This document shows, piece by piece, positions 31,725 through 39,318 of a DNA stretch of 64,000 nucleotides. Position 1 is the stretch's first letter. Each line of letters begins with the position of its first letter. Position numbers and translations under genes: made by a program. This DNA comes from Streptosporangium subroseum (lineage in GTDB: Bacteria > Actinomycetota > Actinomycetes > Streptosporangiales > Streptosporangiaceae), in assembly GCF_900188345.1 (NCBI RefSeq), contig NZ_FZOD01000043.1, forward strand, positions 1 to 64,000, written 5' to 3'. The notes beneath the pieces were generated by a model, which saw only the letters and a program-made list of their open reading frames with translations, was not told the origin of the DNA and made no database searches.

Positions 31725-33976
31725 GTCTCGACACCGTCAAACGGGCCGAGGACACCCCCGACGAGCCGCAGCCGTACGCCGCGCTGGGCATGAAGATCGA
31801 CGAGTACGAGCGGGTCCGCGCGATCCTCGGCCGTCGGCCCACGGGCTCCGAGCTGGCCATCTACAGCGTCATGTGGAGCGAGCACTGCTCCTACAAGTCC
31901 TCCAAGGTGCACCTGCGCCAGTTCGCCACCAAGGCCCCGAAGTCGGAGGCCCTGCTCGTCGGCATGGGTGAGAACGCCGGCGTCGTGGACATCGGTGACG
32001 GCTGGGCCGCCACCTTCAAGATCGAGTCACACAACCACCCCTCCTACGTCGAGCCGCACCAGGGCGCGGCGACCGGCGTCGGCGGCATCGTCCGCGACAT
32101 CATGTCGATGGGCGCACGGCCGATCGCGGTGATGGACGCGCTGCGCTTCGGCGCGGCGGACGCCCCCGACACCAGGCGGGTGCTGCCCGGCGTGGTCGAG
32201 GGCATCAGCCACTACGGCAACTGCCTCGGCCTGCCCAACATCGGCGGCGAGGTCGTCTTCGACCCCTGTTACATCGGCAACCCCCTCGTCAACGCGCTCT
32301 GCGTGGGTCTGCTCCGCAAGGACCAGATCAAGCTGGCCGTCGCCCCGGGGCCGGGTAACAAGGTCGTCCTGTTCGGGGCGCTGACCGGCCCCGACGGCAT
32401 CGGCGGCGCGTCCGTGCTGGCCTCGGCCACGTTCGAGGACGAGTCGCAGGCCAAGCGCCCCAGCGTCCAGGTGGGCGACCCGTTCATGGAGAAGCTCCTG
32501 ATCGAGTGCTGCCTGGAGCTCTACCAGGCGGACATCGTCGTCGGCATCCAGGACCTCGGCGCCGCGGGCGTCTCCTGCGCGACGACCGAGCTCGCGGCCA
32601 AGGGCACCGGAGGCATGGACGTCAGGCTGGACCTCGTCCCCCTGCGCGACCCGTCGCTGCGGCCAGAAGAGATCCTGATGAGCGAGTCTCAGGAACGCAT
32701 GATGGCGATCGTCACTCCCGACAACATCGATGCCTTCATGGCGATCTGCGCGAAGTGGGACATCCCATCGACCGTGATCGGGGAGGTCACCGACGGGGGC
32801 CGCCTGGTGATGACCTGGCACGGCGAGACCATCGTGGACATCCCGCCGGGCACCGCGGTCGACGAGGGCCCGGTCTACGAGCGCCCGTTCCACGAGCCCG
32901 CCGGTCAGGTCGCGCTGAACGGCGACGACCCGAACCTCCTCGGCCGCTCCTCCGACCTGCGCGCGACGCTGCTGGAGCTGCTCGGCTCGCCCAACCTCGC
33001 CTCGAAGGAGTGGGTGACCTCCCAGTACGACCGGTACGTCCGGGGCAACACCGTGCTGGCTCAGCCCGCCGACGCCGGAGTGCTGCGGATCAGCGAGGTC
33101 ATGCCGGGCGCCGAGGAGACGACCAGGGGCATCGCGCTGGCCACCGACGGCAACGGCCGCTACGCCCGCCTCGACCCCTACGCCGGGGCCCAGCTCGCGC
33201 TCTCCGAGGCGTACCGGAACGTGGCCGTGACCGGCTCCACGCCGCTCGCCGTGACCAACTGCCTCAACTTCGGCTCCCCCGAGGACCCCGAGGTCATGTG
33301 GCAGTTCTCCGAGGCCGTACGCGGCCTGGCCGACGCCTGCAAGATCCTCGGCGTCCCGGTGACCGGCGGCAACGTGTCGTTCTACAACCAGACCGGATCG
33401 ACCCCGATCCACCCGACCCCGGTGGTGGGCGTGCTGGGCGTGATCGACAACGTGGCCACGCGGGTGCGGACGGGCTTCACCGGCGACGGCGACAAGGTCA
33501 TCCTGCTCGGCGACACCGACGAGGAGTTCGGCGGCTCCGAGTGGGCTCACGTGACCCACGGCCACCTCGGCGGCCTGCCTCCCCAGGCCAAGCTGGAGTC
33601 CGAGCGCGACCTGGCGCTCGTCCTGACCGAGGCCGCTTCGCGGGGTCTGCTGACCGGCTCCCACGATCTGTCCGACGGCGGTCTGGCGATCGCCCTGGCC
33701 GAGGCCTGCCTCGCCCAGGGCATCGGCTGCACGGTCTCCCTGACGGGCGACGACGCGTTCGTGGACCTGTTCAGCGAGTCGTCGGCCCGCGCGCTGGTGA
33801 CCGTGAGGCCGGAGTCGTTCGACGCCTTCGCGGAGCTCTGCGCCACCCACGAGGTGCCCTGCTACGGCCTGGGCGCCACCGGCGGCACCACGCTGACGAT
33901 CGAGAACGTTCTGGAGGTTCCGATCACCGAACTCCGGGAGACCCACACTGCCACCCTGCCGGGCATCTTCGGCTGA
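31721..33976 (+). CDS. purL: FGAM synthase large subunit PurL (small-type)
   Basis: A 751-residue ATP-dependent ligase converting FGAR to FGAM, of the short type that needs PurS and PurQ. Motifs include SEHCSYKSSKVHL, KIESHNHPSYVEPHQGAATG, and the ATP-binding domain HDLSDGGLAIALAEACLAQG. Its length and the coupled purQ confirm the three-subunit system. A 17-bp perfect hairpin follows. Confidence 0.97.
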   Translation: MSLDTVKRAEDTPDEPQPYAALGMKIDEYERVRAILGRRPTGSELAIYSVMWSEHCSYKSSKVHLRQFATKAPKSEALLVGMGENAGVVDIGDGWAATFKIESHNHPSYVEPHQGAATGVGGIVRDIMSMGARPIAVMDALRFGAADAPDTRRVLPGVVEGISHYGNCLGLPNIGGEVVFDPCYIGNPLVNALCVGLLRKDQIKLAVAPGPGNKVVLFGALTGPDGIGGASVLASATFEDESQAKRPSVQVGDPFMEKLLIECCLELYQADIVVGIQDLGAAGVSCATTELAAKGTGGMDVRLDLVPLRDPSLRPEEILMSESQERMMAIVTPDNIDAFMAICAKWDIPSTVIGEVTDGGRLVMTWHGETIVDIPPGTAVDEGPVYERPFHEPAGQVALNGDDPNLLGRSSDLRATLLELLGSPNLASKEWVTSQYDRYVRGNTVLAQPADAGVLRISEVMPGAEETTRGIALATDGNGRYARLDPYAGAQLALSEAYRNVAVTGSTPLAVTNCLNFGSPEDPEVMWQFSEAVRGLADACKILGVPVTGGNVSFYNQTGSTPIHPTPVVGVLGVIDNVATRVRTGFTGDGDKVILLGDTDEEFGGSEWAHVTHGHLGGLPPQAKLESERDLALVLTEAASRGLLTGSHDLSDGGLAIALAEACLAQGIGCTVSLTGDDAFVDLFSESSARALVTVRPESFDAFAELCATHEVPCYGLGATGGTTLTIENVLEVPITELRETHTATLPGIFG

Positions 33977-33988
33977 TCCACCACACCT

Positions 33989-34028
33989 ACGACGGGGGTA
34001 CGGCTCACGCGAGCCGTACCCCCGTCGT
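33989..34028 (+). terminator. 17-bp perfect hairpin after purL
   Basis: ACGACGGGGGTACGGCT, a six-base loop, then its exact reverse complement to 34028. No T run, as is common in this genome. It lies between purL and the convergent ArsR gene. Confidence 0.8.
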
Positions 34029-34082
34029 CGATCAGAAGCCGAATGCGGCGTCCGGTGCGCAGTAGGCGTGGACGCCTGGCGG

Positions 34083-34745
34083 CTACTCCTCCGGGCTGTA
34101 GAAGACGAGAGACATGTGGACGGGTACGCCGTCCTCGTCGTCGCTTCCGTCGAAGTACTCAGCGATCAAGGCGGCGAGGCGGCCGCGCAGCTGCATGGCC
34201 CGCTGGGGAGATAGCCGAGCTCCGACCACCGCACTGATCGGGTCGCGGTACGGCGCTTCAGGGGACGCCTGCTGATCGAGGCGGACCCTGCCCGATGTCA
34301 CGGCTACCGCATAGTCCTGGAGGAAGCCCTCGCAGCTCGCCATGTCGATGGCCAGCAGGTCGGACGGGTCGGCGGCCTGGCCGAGCAGCGCGCTGTCCCA
34401 GCGCAGGCCGAGCTGGCCTGTTCGGTAGCGATATTCGACGATTCCCGACACCAGCCGGGTTTCGGCAACCACGATGAGGCCGCACGCCTCCAGCTGCTTG
34501 ACGTGCCGGTACAGCTTGGTGGGCGGCTCCTCCAGCTCCGCGGCCATCTCCTTGACGGACAGTATCGGCGGAGCGTGGCTCACACTGCGCATCAGCAGCC
34601 GGAGGATGGCCAACCGGAGCGGGTCCGACAGCACCCGCAGCGTCTCGACGTCGTTGACCAGGCGGACCGGAGCAGGGTCACCGACCGCTGCCGTTGGAAG
34701 CACCATGCCGACCATCCTGCCATTGATTCTTCCTCGCGACACCAT
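34083..34745 (-). CDS. ArsR-type winged-helix transcriptional regulator
   Basis: A regulator of up to 220 residues. The DNA-binding domain is at about 30-110: LRVLSDPLRLAILRLLM, LSVKEMAAELEEPPTKLYRH (recognition helix) and VKQLEACGLIVVAET. A helical C-terminal domain with PISAVVGARLSPQRAMQL and a short acidic stretch follows. The start is uncertain: ATG 34745 overlaps the operator-like repeat and could be leaderless; in-frame ATGs lie at 34715 and 34706. Divergent from an MFS exporter, which it likely controls. Confidence 0.88.
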   Translation of the reverse strand: MVSRGRINGRMVGMVLPTAAVGDPAPVRLVNDVETLRVLSDPLRLAILRLLMRSVSHAPPILSVKEMAAELEEPPTKLYRHVKQLEACGLIVVAETRLVSGIVEYRYRTGQLGLRWDSALLGQAADPSDLLAIDMASCEGFLQDYAVAVTSGRVRLDQQASPEAPYRDPISAVVGARLSPQRAMQLRGRLAALIAEYFDGSDDEDGVPVHMSLVFYSPEE

Positions 34746-34786
34746 TAACGTCAGCGTGAATGATTTCTCTTACGATAACATTTACG
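34743..34786. promoter_or_regulatory. operator-like repeats between ArsR gene and MFS gene
   Basis: CATTAACG at 34743 and CGTGAATG at 34755 form an imperfect inverted pair 4 bp apart, and CATTTACG at 34779 is a third half-site. They cover the probable promoters of both divergent genes. The region is AT-rich compared with its surroundings. Confidence 0.5.
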
Positions 34787-34800
34787 GGAGGCTGAACGTG

Positions 34801-36084
34801 ATGTCGTCCGCCGAAGGTACCGAGGCTGCCCCGGTGGCAGGGGAACCGCCTCCCCCGCTACGGCGCAACCGGCGCTTCCAGTTGTTGTGGATCGGGTCGA
34901 CGGTCGGTTTCCTGGGCGGCGAGGCTGCGGAGGTCACCTACCCGCTGGTGATCCTCGCGGTGACAGGATCACCCGCCCAGGCCGGCCTGTTCGCGTTCGT
35001 GCAGCTGCTCGCAGGGGTGGTGCTGGCGCTGCCCGCAGGTGAGGTGGTCGATCGCCGGGACTGTCGGCACGTTCTCCTCTTCGCCGACGGGGGTCGCGCG
35101 CTCGCCGCCGGCAGTGTCGCGGTGGCCCTGATGGCCGGTCATCTGACGATGGTTCACCTCCTGGTGACCGCCGCCGTGCTGGGCGCCGGCTCGGCGTTCG
35201 GGGGACCGGCCCGCATGCTCGTGGTGCGTGCCGTAGTGCCGGGCAGCCAGCTGACCGCGGCCCTGACCCAGGAGGAGGTCCGTAACAGTGCCGCGGGCCT
35301 CGCCGGCCCTCCCCTGGGCGGGCTGCTGTACGGCGTGAGGCAGCTACTGCCCTTCCTCTTCTGTTCCGTGAGCTTTGCGGTGTCCTGGTTCTGCGTCCTC
35401 ATCGTCCGCATCCCTGCGCGGATCACCTCGTCGACGGCCGATCCGGCACCGGAGAAGGGGGCCGGTGGCATGCTGATGGGGGTCAGGACGCTGTGGGACG
35501 ACCCCGTGCTGCGCACCGCCACCCTGGCCGTCACCGTACTCAACGCCGCGGGCGCCCCGCTCGTCCTGATCGCCACGATCATCCTGCAACGGCAGCACAC
35601 CCCCTCGTGGATCATCGGAACGGTGATGGCCGGCATGGCGCTCGGCGGCTTGGCGGGCGCCGCTCTCGTCGGTCCGCTCCACCGCCGGTTGCGTCCTGGC
35701 GTACTGCTGGTCGGTGTTGTGGTCATGCAGGTACCGGTGTTCGCGGCGCTCGTGCTGCCGTTCGGGCCATGGTGGGTGATGGCGGTGCTGGGCTTCGCGA
35801 TGCTCGGCGTGCCGGCCCTCGGCGTCCTCATCGACGTGCTGGTGTTTCGCGGGGTCCCGGCCGACAGGCTGGGCAGGGTCATCGCGGCCGCGAGCATGCT
35901 TTTCGGCCTGGGCGGACCGCTTGGAGCGGTCGGCGCCGGCCTCATGCTGCAATATCTGAGCGTCTCTACGACGATGCTGGTGTTCGCCGCGATGCTCGCC
36001 ATCACGGGTGGATACGCCGCGTCCCGCAAACATCTCCGGGAAGCCCCGTGGCCGATTGCCACAGATCAATCACCGCTCAGATGA
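34801..36084 (+). CDS. MFS transporter, probable drug/siderophore-type exporter
   Basis: A 427-residue, 12-helix major facilitator of the EntS/MFS_3 type. The N-terminal LLWIGSTVGFLGGEAAEVTY and the loop GEVVDRRDCRHVLLFADGG (motif A-like D-R-R-x-x-R) are typical. A charged central loop (ITSSTADPAPEKGAGG) separates the halves. GGGAGG lies before ATG 34801; GTG 34798 is also in frame. Regulated in all likelihood by the divergent ArsR-type protein. The substrate is unknown. Confidence 0.9.
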   Translation: MSSAEGTEAAPVAGEPPPPLRRNRRFQLLWIGSTVGFLGGEAAEVTYPLVILAVTGSPAQAGLFAFVQLLAGVVLALPAGEVVDRRDCRHVLLFADGGRALAAGSVAVALMAGHLTMVHLLVTAAVLGAGSAFGGPARMLVVRAVVPGSQLTAALTQEEVRNSAAGLAGPPLGGLLYGVRQLLPFLFCSVSFAVSWFCVLIVRIPARITSSTADPAPEKGAGGMLMGVRTLWDDPVLRTATLAVTVLNAAGAPLVLIATIILQRQHTPSWIIGTVMAGMALGGLAGAALVGPLHRRLRPGVLLVGVVVMQVPVFAALVLPFGPWWVMAVLGFAMLGVPALGVLIDVLVFRGVPADRLGRVIAAASMLFGLGGPLGAVGAGLMLQYLSVSTTMLVFAAMLAITGGYAASRKHLREAPWPIATDQSPLR

Positions 36085-36270
36085 TGCGGCCGGGGACAAC
36101 GAAGCATTACCGCCGACCTCCACGCGGCTGTTCCTCAACCCCCGGATCCGGCTCGTTGTTCTCCGGGGAGTGCGATCGCGGCAACGACGTCTCCTCCCGT
36201 TCCTGCTGCCGCCGCTCCGTCCGGGTCGGGGCGAGTGGCCGGTCCCTCGCGGTCGGTGCTGACACCTCAC
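36085..36270. other. intergenic, GC-rich, one weak hairpin
   Basis: No gene is seen between the MFS stop and the promoter of the GDEN-repeat genes. CCCCGGA (36139) and TCCGGGG (about 36160) could form a terminator for the MFS gene. Confidence 0.4.
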
Positions 36271-36313
36271 TCAAGTTGATCCCAAGTTGATTCCAAGCAC
36301 GATCTTCTAAATC
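36271..36313 (+). promoter_or_regulatory. SARP-like heptamer repeats and -10 element
   Basis: TCAAGTT-GATC-CCAAGTT-GATT-CCAAGCA: three heptamers at an exact 11-bp period, then 8 bp and TAAATC as a possible -10. This is the geometry known for SARP/OmpR-type activators in actinomycetes. No SARP gene is in the window. Confidence 0.55.
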
Positions 36314-36364
36314 TGGGGGTGTGAATGAGATCCACTCGCAGCAGCACGTAAGGAAACAGAAAAG

Positions 36365-36955
36365 ATGAGGACGTACAGCAAGGCCGTATCCGCCGCGATG
36401 GCGGCCGCCGCTCTGACGGCGGTGACCACGGCCTTTCCCGCCTCTGCGGCATCGGCCTCAGTGGCGTCGGCCACGGCGGTGACGATCAGGGTCGAACGCG
36501 CCTCCTCCGAGGAAGTACCGGAGTGGAGGTCGCAGTTCACCTGCCCGACGAACCAGGTGCTCACCGGTCGCACGCACGTCGGCGACGAGAACAGCCCGAC
36601 CACTTACCACTGCAGCTGGATTTTCATCAACGACGAGCAGGTCCGGGTGAACATCCTCGACTGGACCCCGGGCGTGAAGGAGAGCAAGTCCACCTATGTC
36701 GCCCCGGCGAACTGGGCGCTCGTCGGCAGGTCGCACAGCGGCGACGAGAACGGCCTCACGAGATACCGTCCCGCCACGCTGTTCTGGCAGGGGCGGCAGG
36801 TGTCGCTGACCGGCGCGACCTGGACCGGCGAGTACAGGGAAAGCAACCACACCACGCACGCGCCGTACAACCAGGTCATGACCGGCCGCCTGCACACCGG
36901 GGACGAGAACGGCAAGACCCAGTACCAGTACGCCACCGTGACCTTCGCGGGCTGA
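36365..36955 (+). CDS. secreted protein with three GDEN repeats (copy 1)
   Basis: A 196-residue exported protein, family not recognised. The signal peptide is MRTYSKAVSAAMAAAALTAV ending near FPASAASA. The mature part has three repeats of about 45-50 residues, each with a G-R-x-H-x-GDEN core: VLTGRTHVGDENSPTTY, LVGRSHSGDENGLTRY and VMTGRLHTGDENGKTQYQY. Threefold internal symmetry suggests a beta-trefoil or beta-prism-like fold, and the Asp/Glu/Asn clusters could bind Ca2+ or sugar; both are inferences. Two Cys (in FTCP and YHCS) may form a disulfide. SARP-like sites lie upstream, and a near-duplicate gene follows 44 bp downstream. Confidence 0.85.
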   Translation: MRTYSKAVSAAMAAAALTAVTTAFPASAASASVASATAVTIRVERASSEEVPEWRSQFTCPTNQVLTGRTHVGDENSPTTYHCSWIFINDEQVRVNILDWTPGVKESKSTYVAPANWALVGRSHSGDENGLTRYRPATLFWQGRQVSLTGATWTGEYRESNHTTHAPYNQVMTGRLHTGDENGKTQYQYATVTFAG

Positions 36956-36999
36956 TCGCTTCTGTGGACGCAACGGCACCAAGGAAGAGAGCAGAAAAG

Positions 37000-37572
37000 A
37001 TGAAGACGTACAGCAAGGCCGTATCCGCCGCGGTGGCGGCCGCCGCCCTGGCGGCCGTGACCATGGCCTTTCCCGCCTCGGCGGCCGCCGAGGTGACGAT
37101 CAAGGTTGAGGTCACCAGCTCCGAGACGATGTCCACCGAGGTCGACTCCCAGTTCACCTGCCCGGCGAACCAGGTGCTCACCGGTCGGACGCACGTCGGC
37201 GACGAGAACCGCCCGACCACTTACCAGTGCAGCACGATCTTCATCAACGGCGAGCGGGTCTATGTGCATTCCGGCGACTGGACCGCCTCCCAGAAGGAGA
37301 GCAGGTCCAGCTACGTCGCCCCGCTGGACCAGGCACTCGTCGGCAGGTGGCACAGCGGCGATGAGAACGGCCCCACGAGGTACCGCACCGGCGCGCTGTA
37401 CTGGCAGAACCGGCAGGTGCGGCTGACCGGCGCGACCTGGACCGGTCAGTACAAGGAAAGCAGCCACACCACGAACGCGCCGTACAACCAGGTCATGACC
37501 GGCCGCCTGCACACCGGGGACGAGAACGGCAAGACCCAATATCAGTACGCCACCGTGACCTTCGCGGGCTGA
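37000..37572 (+). CDS. secreted protein with three GDEN repeats (copy 2)
   Basis: A 190-residue tandem paralogue of the preceding gene, with nearly the same signal peptide (MKTYSKAVSAAVAAAALAAV) and the same three repeats: VLTGRTHVGDENRPTTY, LVGRWHSGDENGPTRY and VMTGRLHTGDENGKTQYQY. The last repeat is identical in the two copies, while the N-terminal mature region (VTIKVEVTSSETMSTEVD) has diverged. The pair Cys in FTCP and YQCS is kept. The short gap and lack of terminator between copies suggest one transcript. A strong hairpin follows. Confidence 0.85.
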   Translation: MKTYSKAVSAAVAAAALAAVTMAFPASAAAEVTIKVEVTSSETMSTEVDSQFTCPANQVLTGRTHVGDENRPTTYQCSTIFINGERVYVHSGDWTASQKESRSSYVAPLDQALVGRWHSGDENGPTRYRTGALYWQNRQVRLTGATWTGQYKESSHTTNAPYNQVMTGRLHTGDENGKTQYQYATVTFAG

Positions 37573-37625
37573 TCCCGCCCGTAGTCAGGGCGGCCCGCCG
37601 GCGGAACAACCCTGGCAAAAGCAGC

Positions 37626-37654
37626 AGGCCCCTCCCGGCGAGCGGGAGGGGCCT
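37626..37654. terminator. bidirectional hairpin between convergent genes
   Basis: AGGCCCCTCCCG, loop GCGAG, then CGGGAGGGGCCT: a 12-bp perfect stem between the GDEN-repeat gene and the convergent collagen-like gene. Confidence 0.8.
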
Positions 37655-37688
37655 GGCCGGTCATGCGGGTGGCGTGGGCCGGAAGAGA

Positions 37689-38642
37689 TCAGCTCTTCTT
37701 GGCGCAGACCACGTAGACGCTGCCCTTGGAGCCGCCGCCGCTGTTGACGCTGTTGCGGTTGTTGTCGCCGCCCGAGGAGAGCTTGTTGATCTTCACGCTC
37801 CAGCCGTTCCCGCTGGGCATGGAGGCCGAGGCGACGTAGTCGTCGTCGCTGATGAAGAAGCCACCGCCGGTCGCGACCTCATCAGAGTCACAGGTCGCCG
37901 TGCCGCCGCTGCTGCCGAGCGACGCGGTCTCGGTGTGCACGCTGAGCGTTCCGCCCTTGCCGGATCCGGGCTCGCCCTTCGGTCCCTGCGCGCCGGTGTC
38001 ACCCTTCGGGCCCTGCAGTCCGCGAGGACCCTGCTCGCCATTGGCGCCCTTGGTACCCGGAGCGCCGTCCTTGCCGTCCTTACCATCGGTGCCGTTGGCG
38101 CCCTTCGGACCGGCGGGACCCTCGGGGCCGATCTTGCCATCCGTGCCCTCCGCGCCCTTCGGGCCGGCAGGACCCTCGGGGCCGAGCTTGCCGTCGGCGC
38201 CGTCCGCGCCCTTCGGGCCGACGGGGCCCTGGACGCCGTCCTTGCCGTCGGCGCCCTTCGGGCCGATGGGGCCGGCCGGACCCTGGATGCCGTTCTTGCC
38301 CCTGAAGCCCGTCCTGCCCTGCGAGCCGGTGGGACCGGTGGGTCCGGTGGCACCGGTCCTGCCCGCGGGACCCTGGGGGCCCTGCGGGCCGGCGGTCGCG
38401 AAGCTCTGGGAACTACCGCCGGCGCTCTGGGCCCACTTCACCCGGATCTCGGTCGGCTTGCACACGGTCGTGACATTGACGATCCGTGCGTAGCGCGTCT
38501 TCTTGTGCACACACGCGTGAATCTCGGCGCCTGCCGCCGACGACGACGCGACGGCGCTGCCGCCCATCGTGAGCAGGGATCCGGCCAGCACACCGACGGC
38601 CACGACGGCAAGCGGGCGCATGCCCGGCAACTTGAAAGCCAC
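37689..38642 (-). CDS. collagen-like (Gly-X-Y repeat) surface protein
   Basis: A 317-residue exported protein. N-terminus LPGMRPLAVVAVGVLAGSLL is a signal or anchor. A small domain with Cys (IHACVHKKTRYARIVNVTTV) precedes about 48 uninterrupted Gly-X-Y triplets rich in GPK, GAD and GPE/GPA, starting near GPQGPQGPAGRTG and ending near GPKGEPG. The C-terminal domain (about 235-317) has DEVATGGGFFISDDDYV and a final VYVVCAKK. Charged triplets (GKD, GPE, GAD) suggest a triple helix stabilised by salt bridges, since bacterial collagens lack hydroxyproline. GTG 38642 has AAAGGAAG upstream. Its role, such as spore or mycelium surface, is unknown. Confidence 0.9.
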   Translation of the reverse strand: MAFKLPGMRPLAVVAVGVLAGSLLTMGGSAVASSSAAGAEIHACVHKKTRYARIVNVTTVCKPTEIRVKWAQSAGGSSQSFATAGPQGPQGPAGRTGATGPTGPTGSQGRTGFRGKNGIQGPAGPIGPKGADGKDGVQGPVGPKGADGADGKLGPEGPAGPKGAEGTDGKIGPEGPAGPKGANGTDGKDGKDGAPGTKGANGEQGPRGLQGPKGDTGAQGPKGEPGSGKGGTLSVHTETASLGSSGGTATCDSDEVATGGGFFISDDDYVASASMPSGNGWSVKINKLSSGGDNNRNSVNSGGGSKGSVYVVCAKKS

Positions 38643-39318
38643 GAGGCTTCCTTTCTGGGACACCAGAGCCTGGTGTGATTGGGGAGTTACAGGTAGTACA
38701 CGCTTCAATCGTTCCAATGGTTGTCGCATGAAATGTCACGCTTTGGATTCGAAGAGAAACCCAGAGTTTGACCACTCGTCCGAACTGACGGCACCTGGAA
38801 CGATCAGAACGCCGGGGGAAACCTCGCCCATCAGGCGCGAAACGGCGAATCATGAGTCAGCGACGAGGCTCCGATCGCCGCCCGCCGCTCGACCTATCCG
38901 ATGCGTACGCTCCGAACCCCCGCTCGGACGATCACCGCAGGGCCGGGCTGAAGATCGGCACGAGCGATTCGTCGCCGTCCGGGTCCTTACTCACATCTCG
39001 CGGCCAGACCACCGACGCCGAGTGCCGCTTCCTGTCCAGCTCCAAGTCGACCCTGATCGTGTACGGGGCCTGCCCCACGGCACGCAGCACACTCTCGTTG
39101 GGCACCTCGGCTCGGAACCAGACCTCTCCCCTCGGCCGGTTCGTATTCGGACCCCGGCGGTGCGGTGGGACGTACCGGCACGAGCCGTACTCCCGTCATA
39201 GACCAGGGCGGGCCCAGCGGAGGTCGGAAAACCGATGAGCCCATCCGAACGCCCGGAGGAGCCACCGGAGTCCGGAGAACGACCGGCCCGCGCCGTGCGG
39301 ACGACGATCGGCCCGAGT
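38643..39318. other. long gap with only a small coding remnant
   Basis: About 676 bp without a firm gene. 38643-38930 should hold the promoter of the collagen-like gene. A short minus-strand stretch (38932-39199) has strongly coding-like third-position GC and is listed separately. The rest, next to the dihydrolipoamide dehydrogenase end, shows nothing I can name. Confidence 0.5.
38932..39199 (-). pseudogene. small coding remnant with probable frameshift, or short ORF
   Basis: On the minus strand, the frame ending at TGA 38932-38934 reads EVWFRAEVPNESVLRAVGQ and continues through DLELDRKRHSASVVWPRD to LVPIFSPALR. About nine in ten third codon positions in this part are G or C. No ATG opens this frame; a GTG could give 57 residues. 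A possible 5' part starting ATG 39199 (MTGVRLVPVRPTAPPG) is in the neighbouring frame, and the join falls in a G-rich run (GAGGGGAGAGG), so a frameshift is likely. I do not recognise the protein. Confidence 0.35.

Noticed and set aside
38852..39238. Plus-strand 128-codon frame in the gap before lpdA
   Set aside because: Its composition is irregular, and the opposite strand has much stronger codon-position signal over the same stretch.
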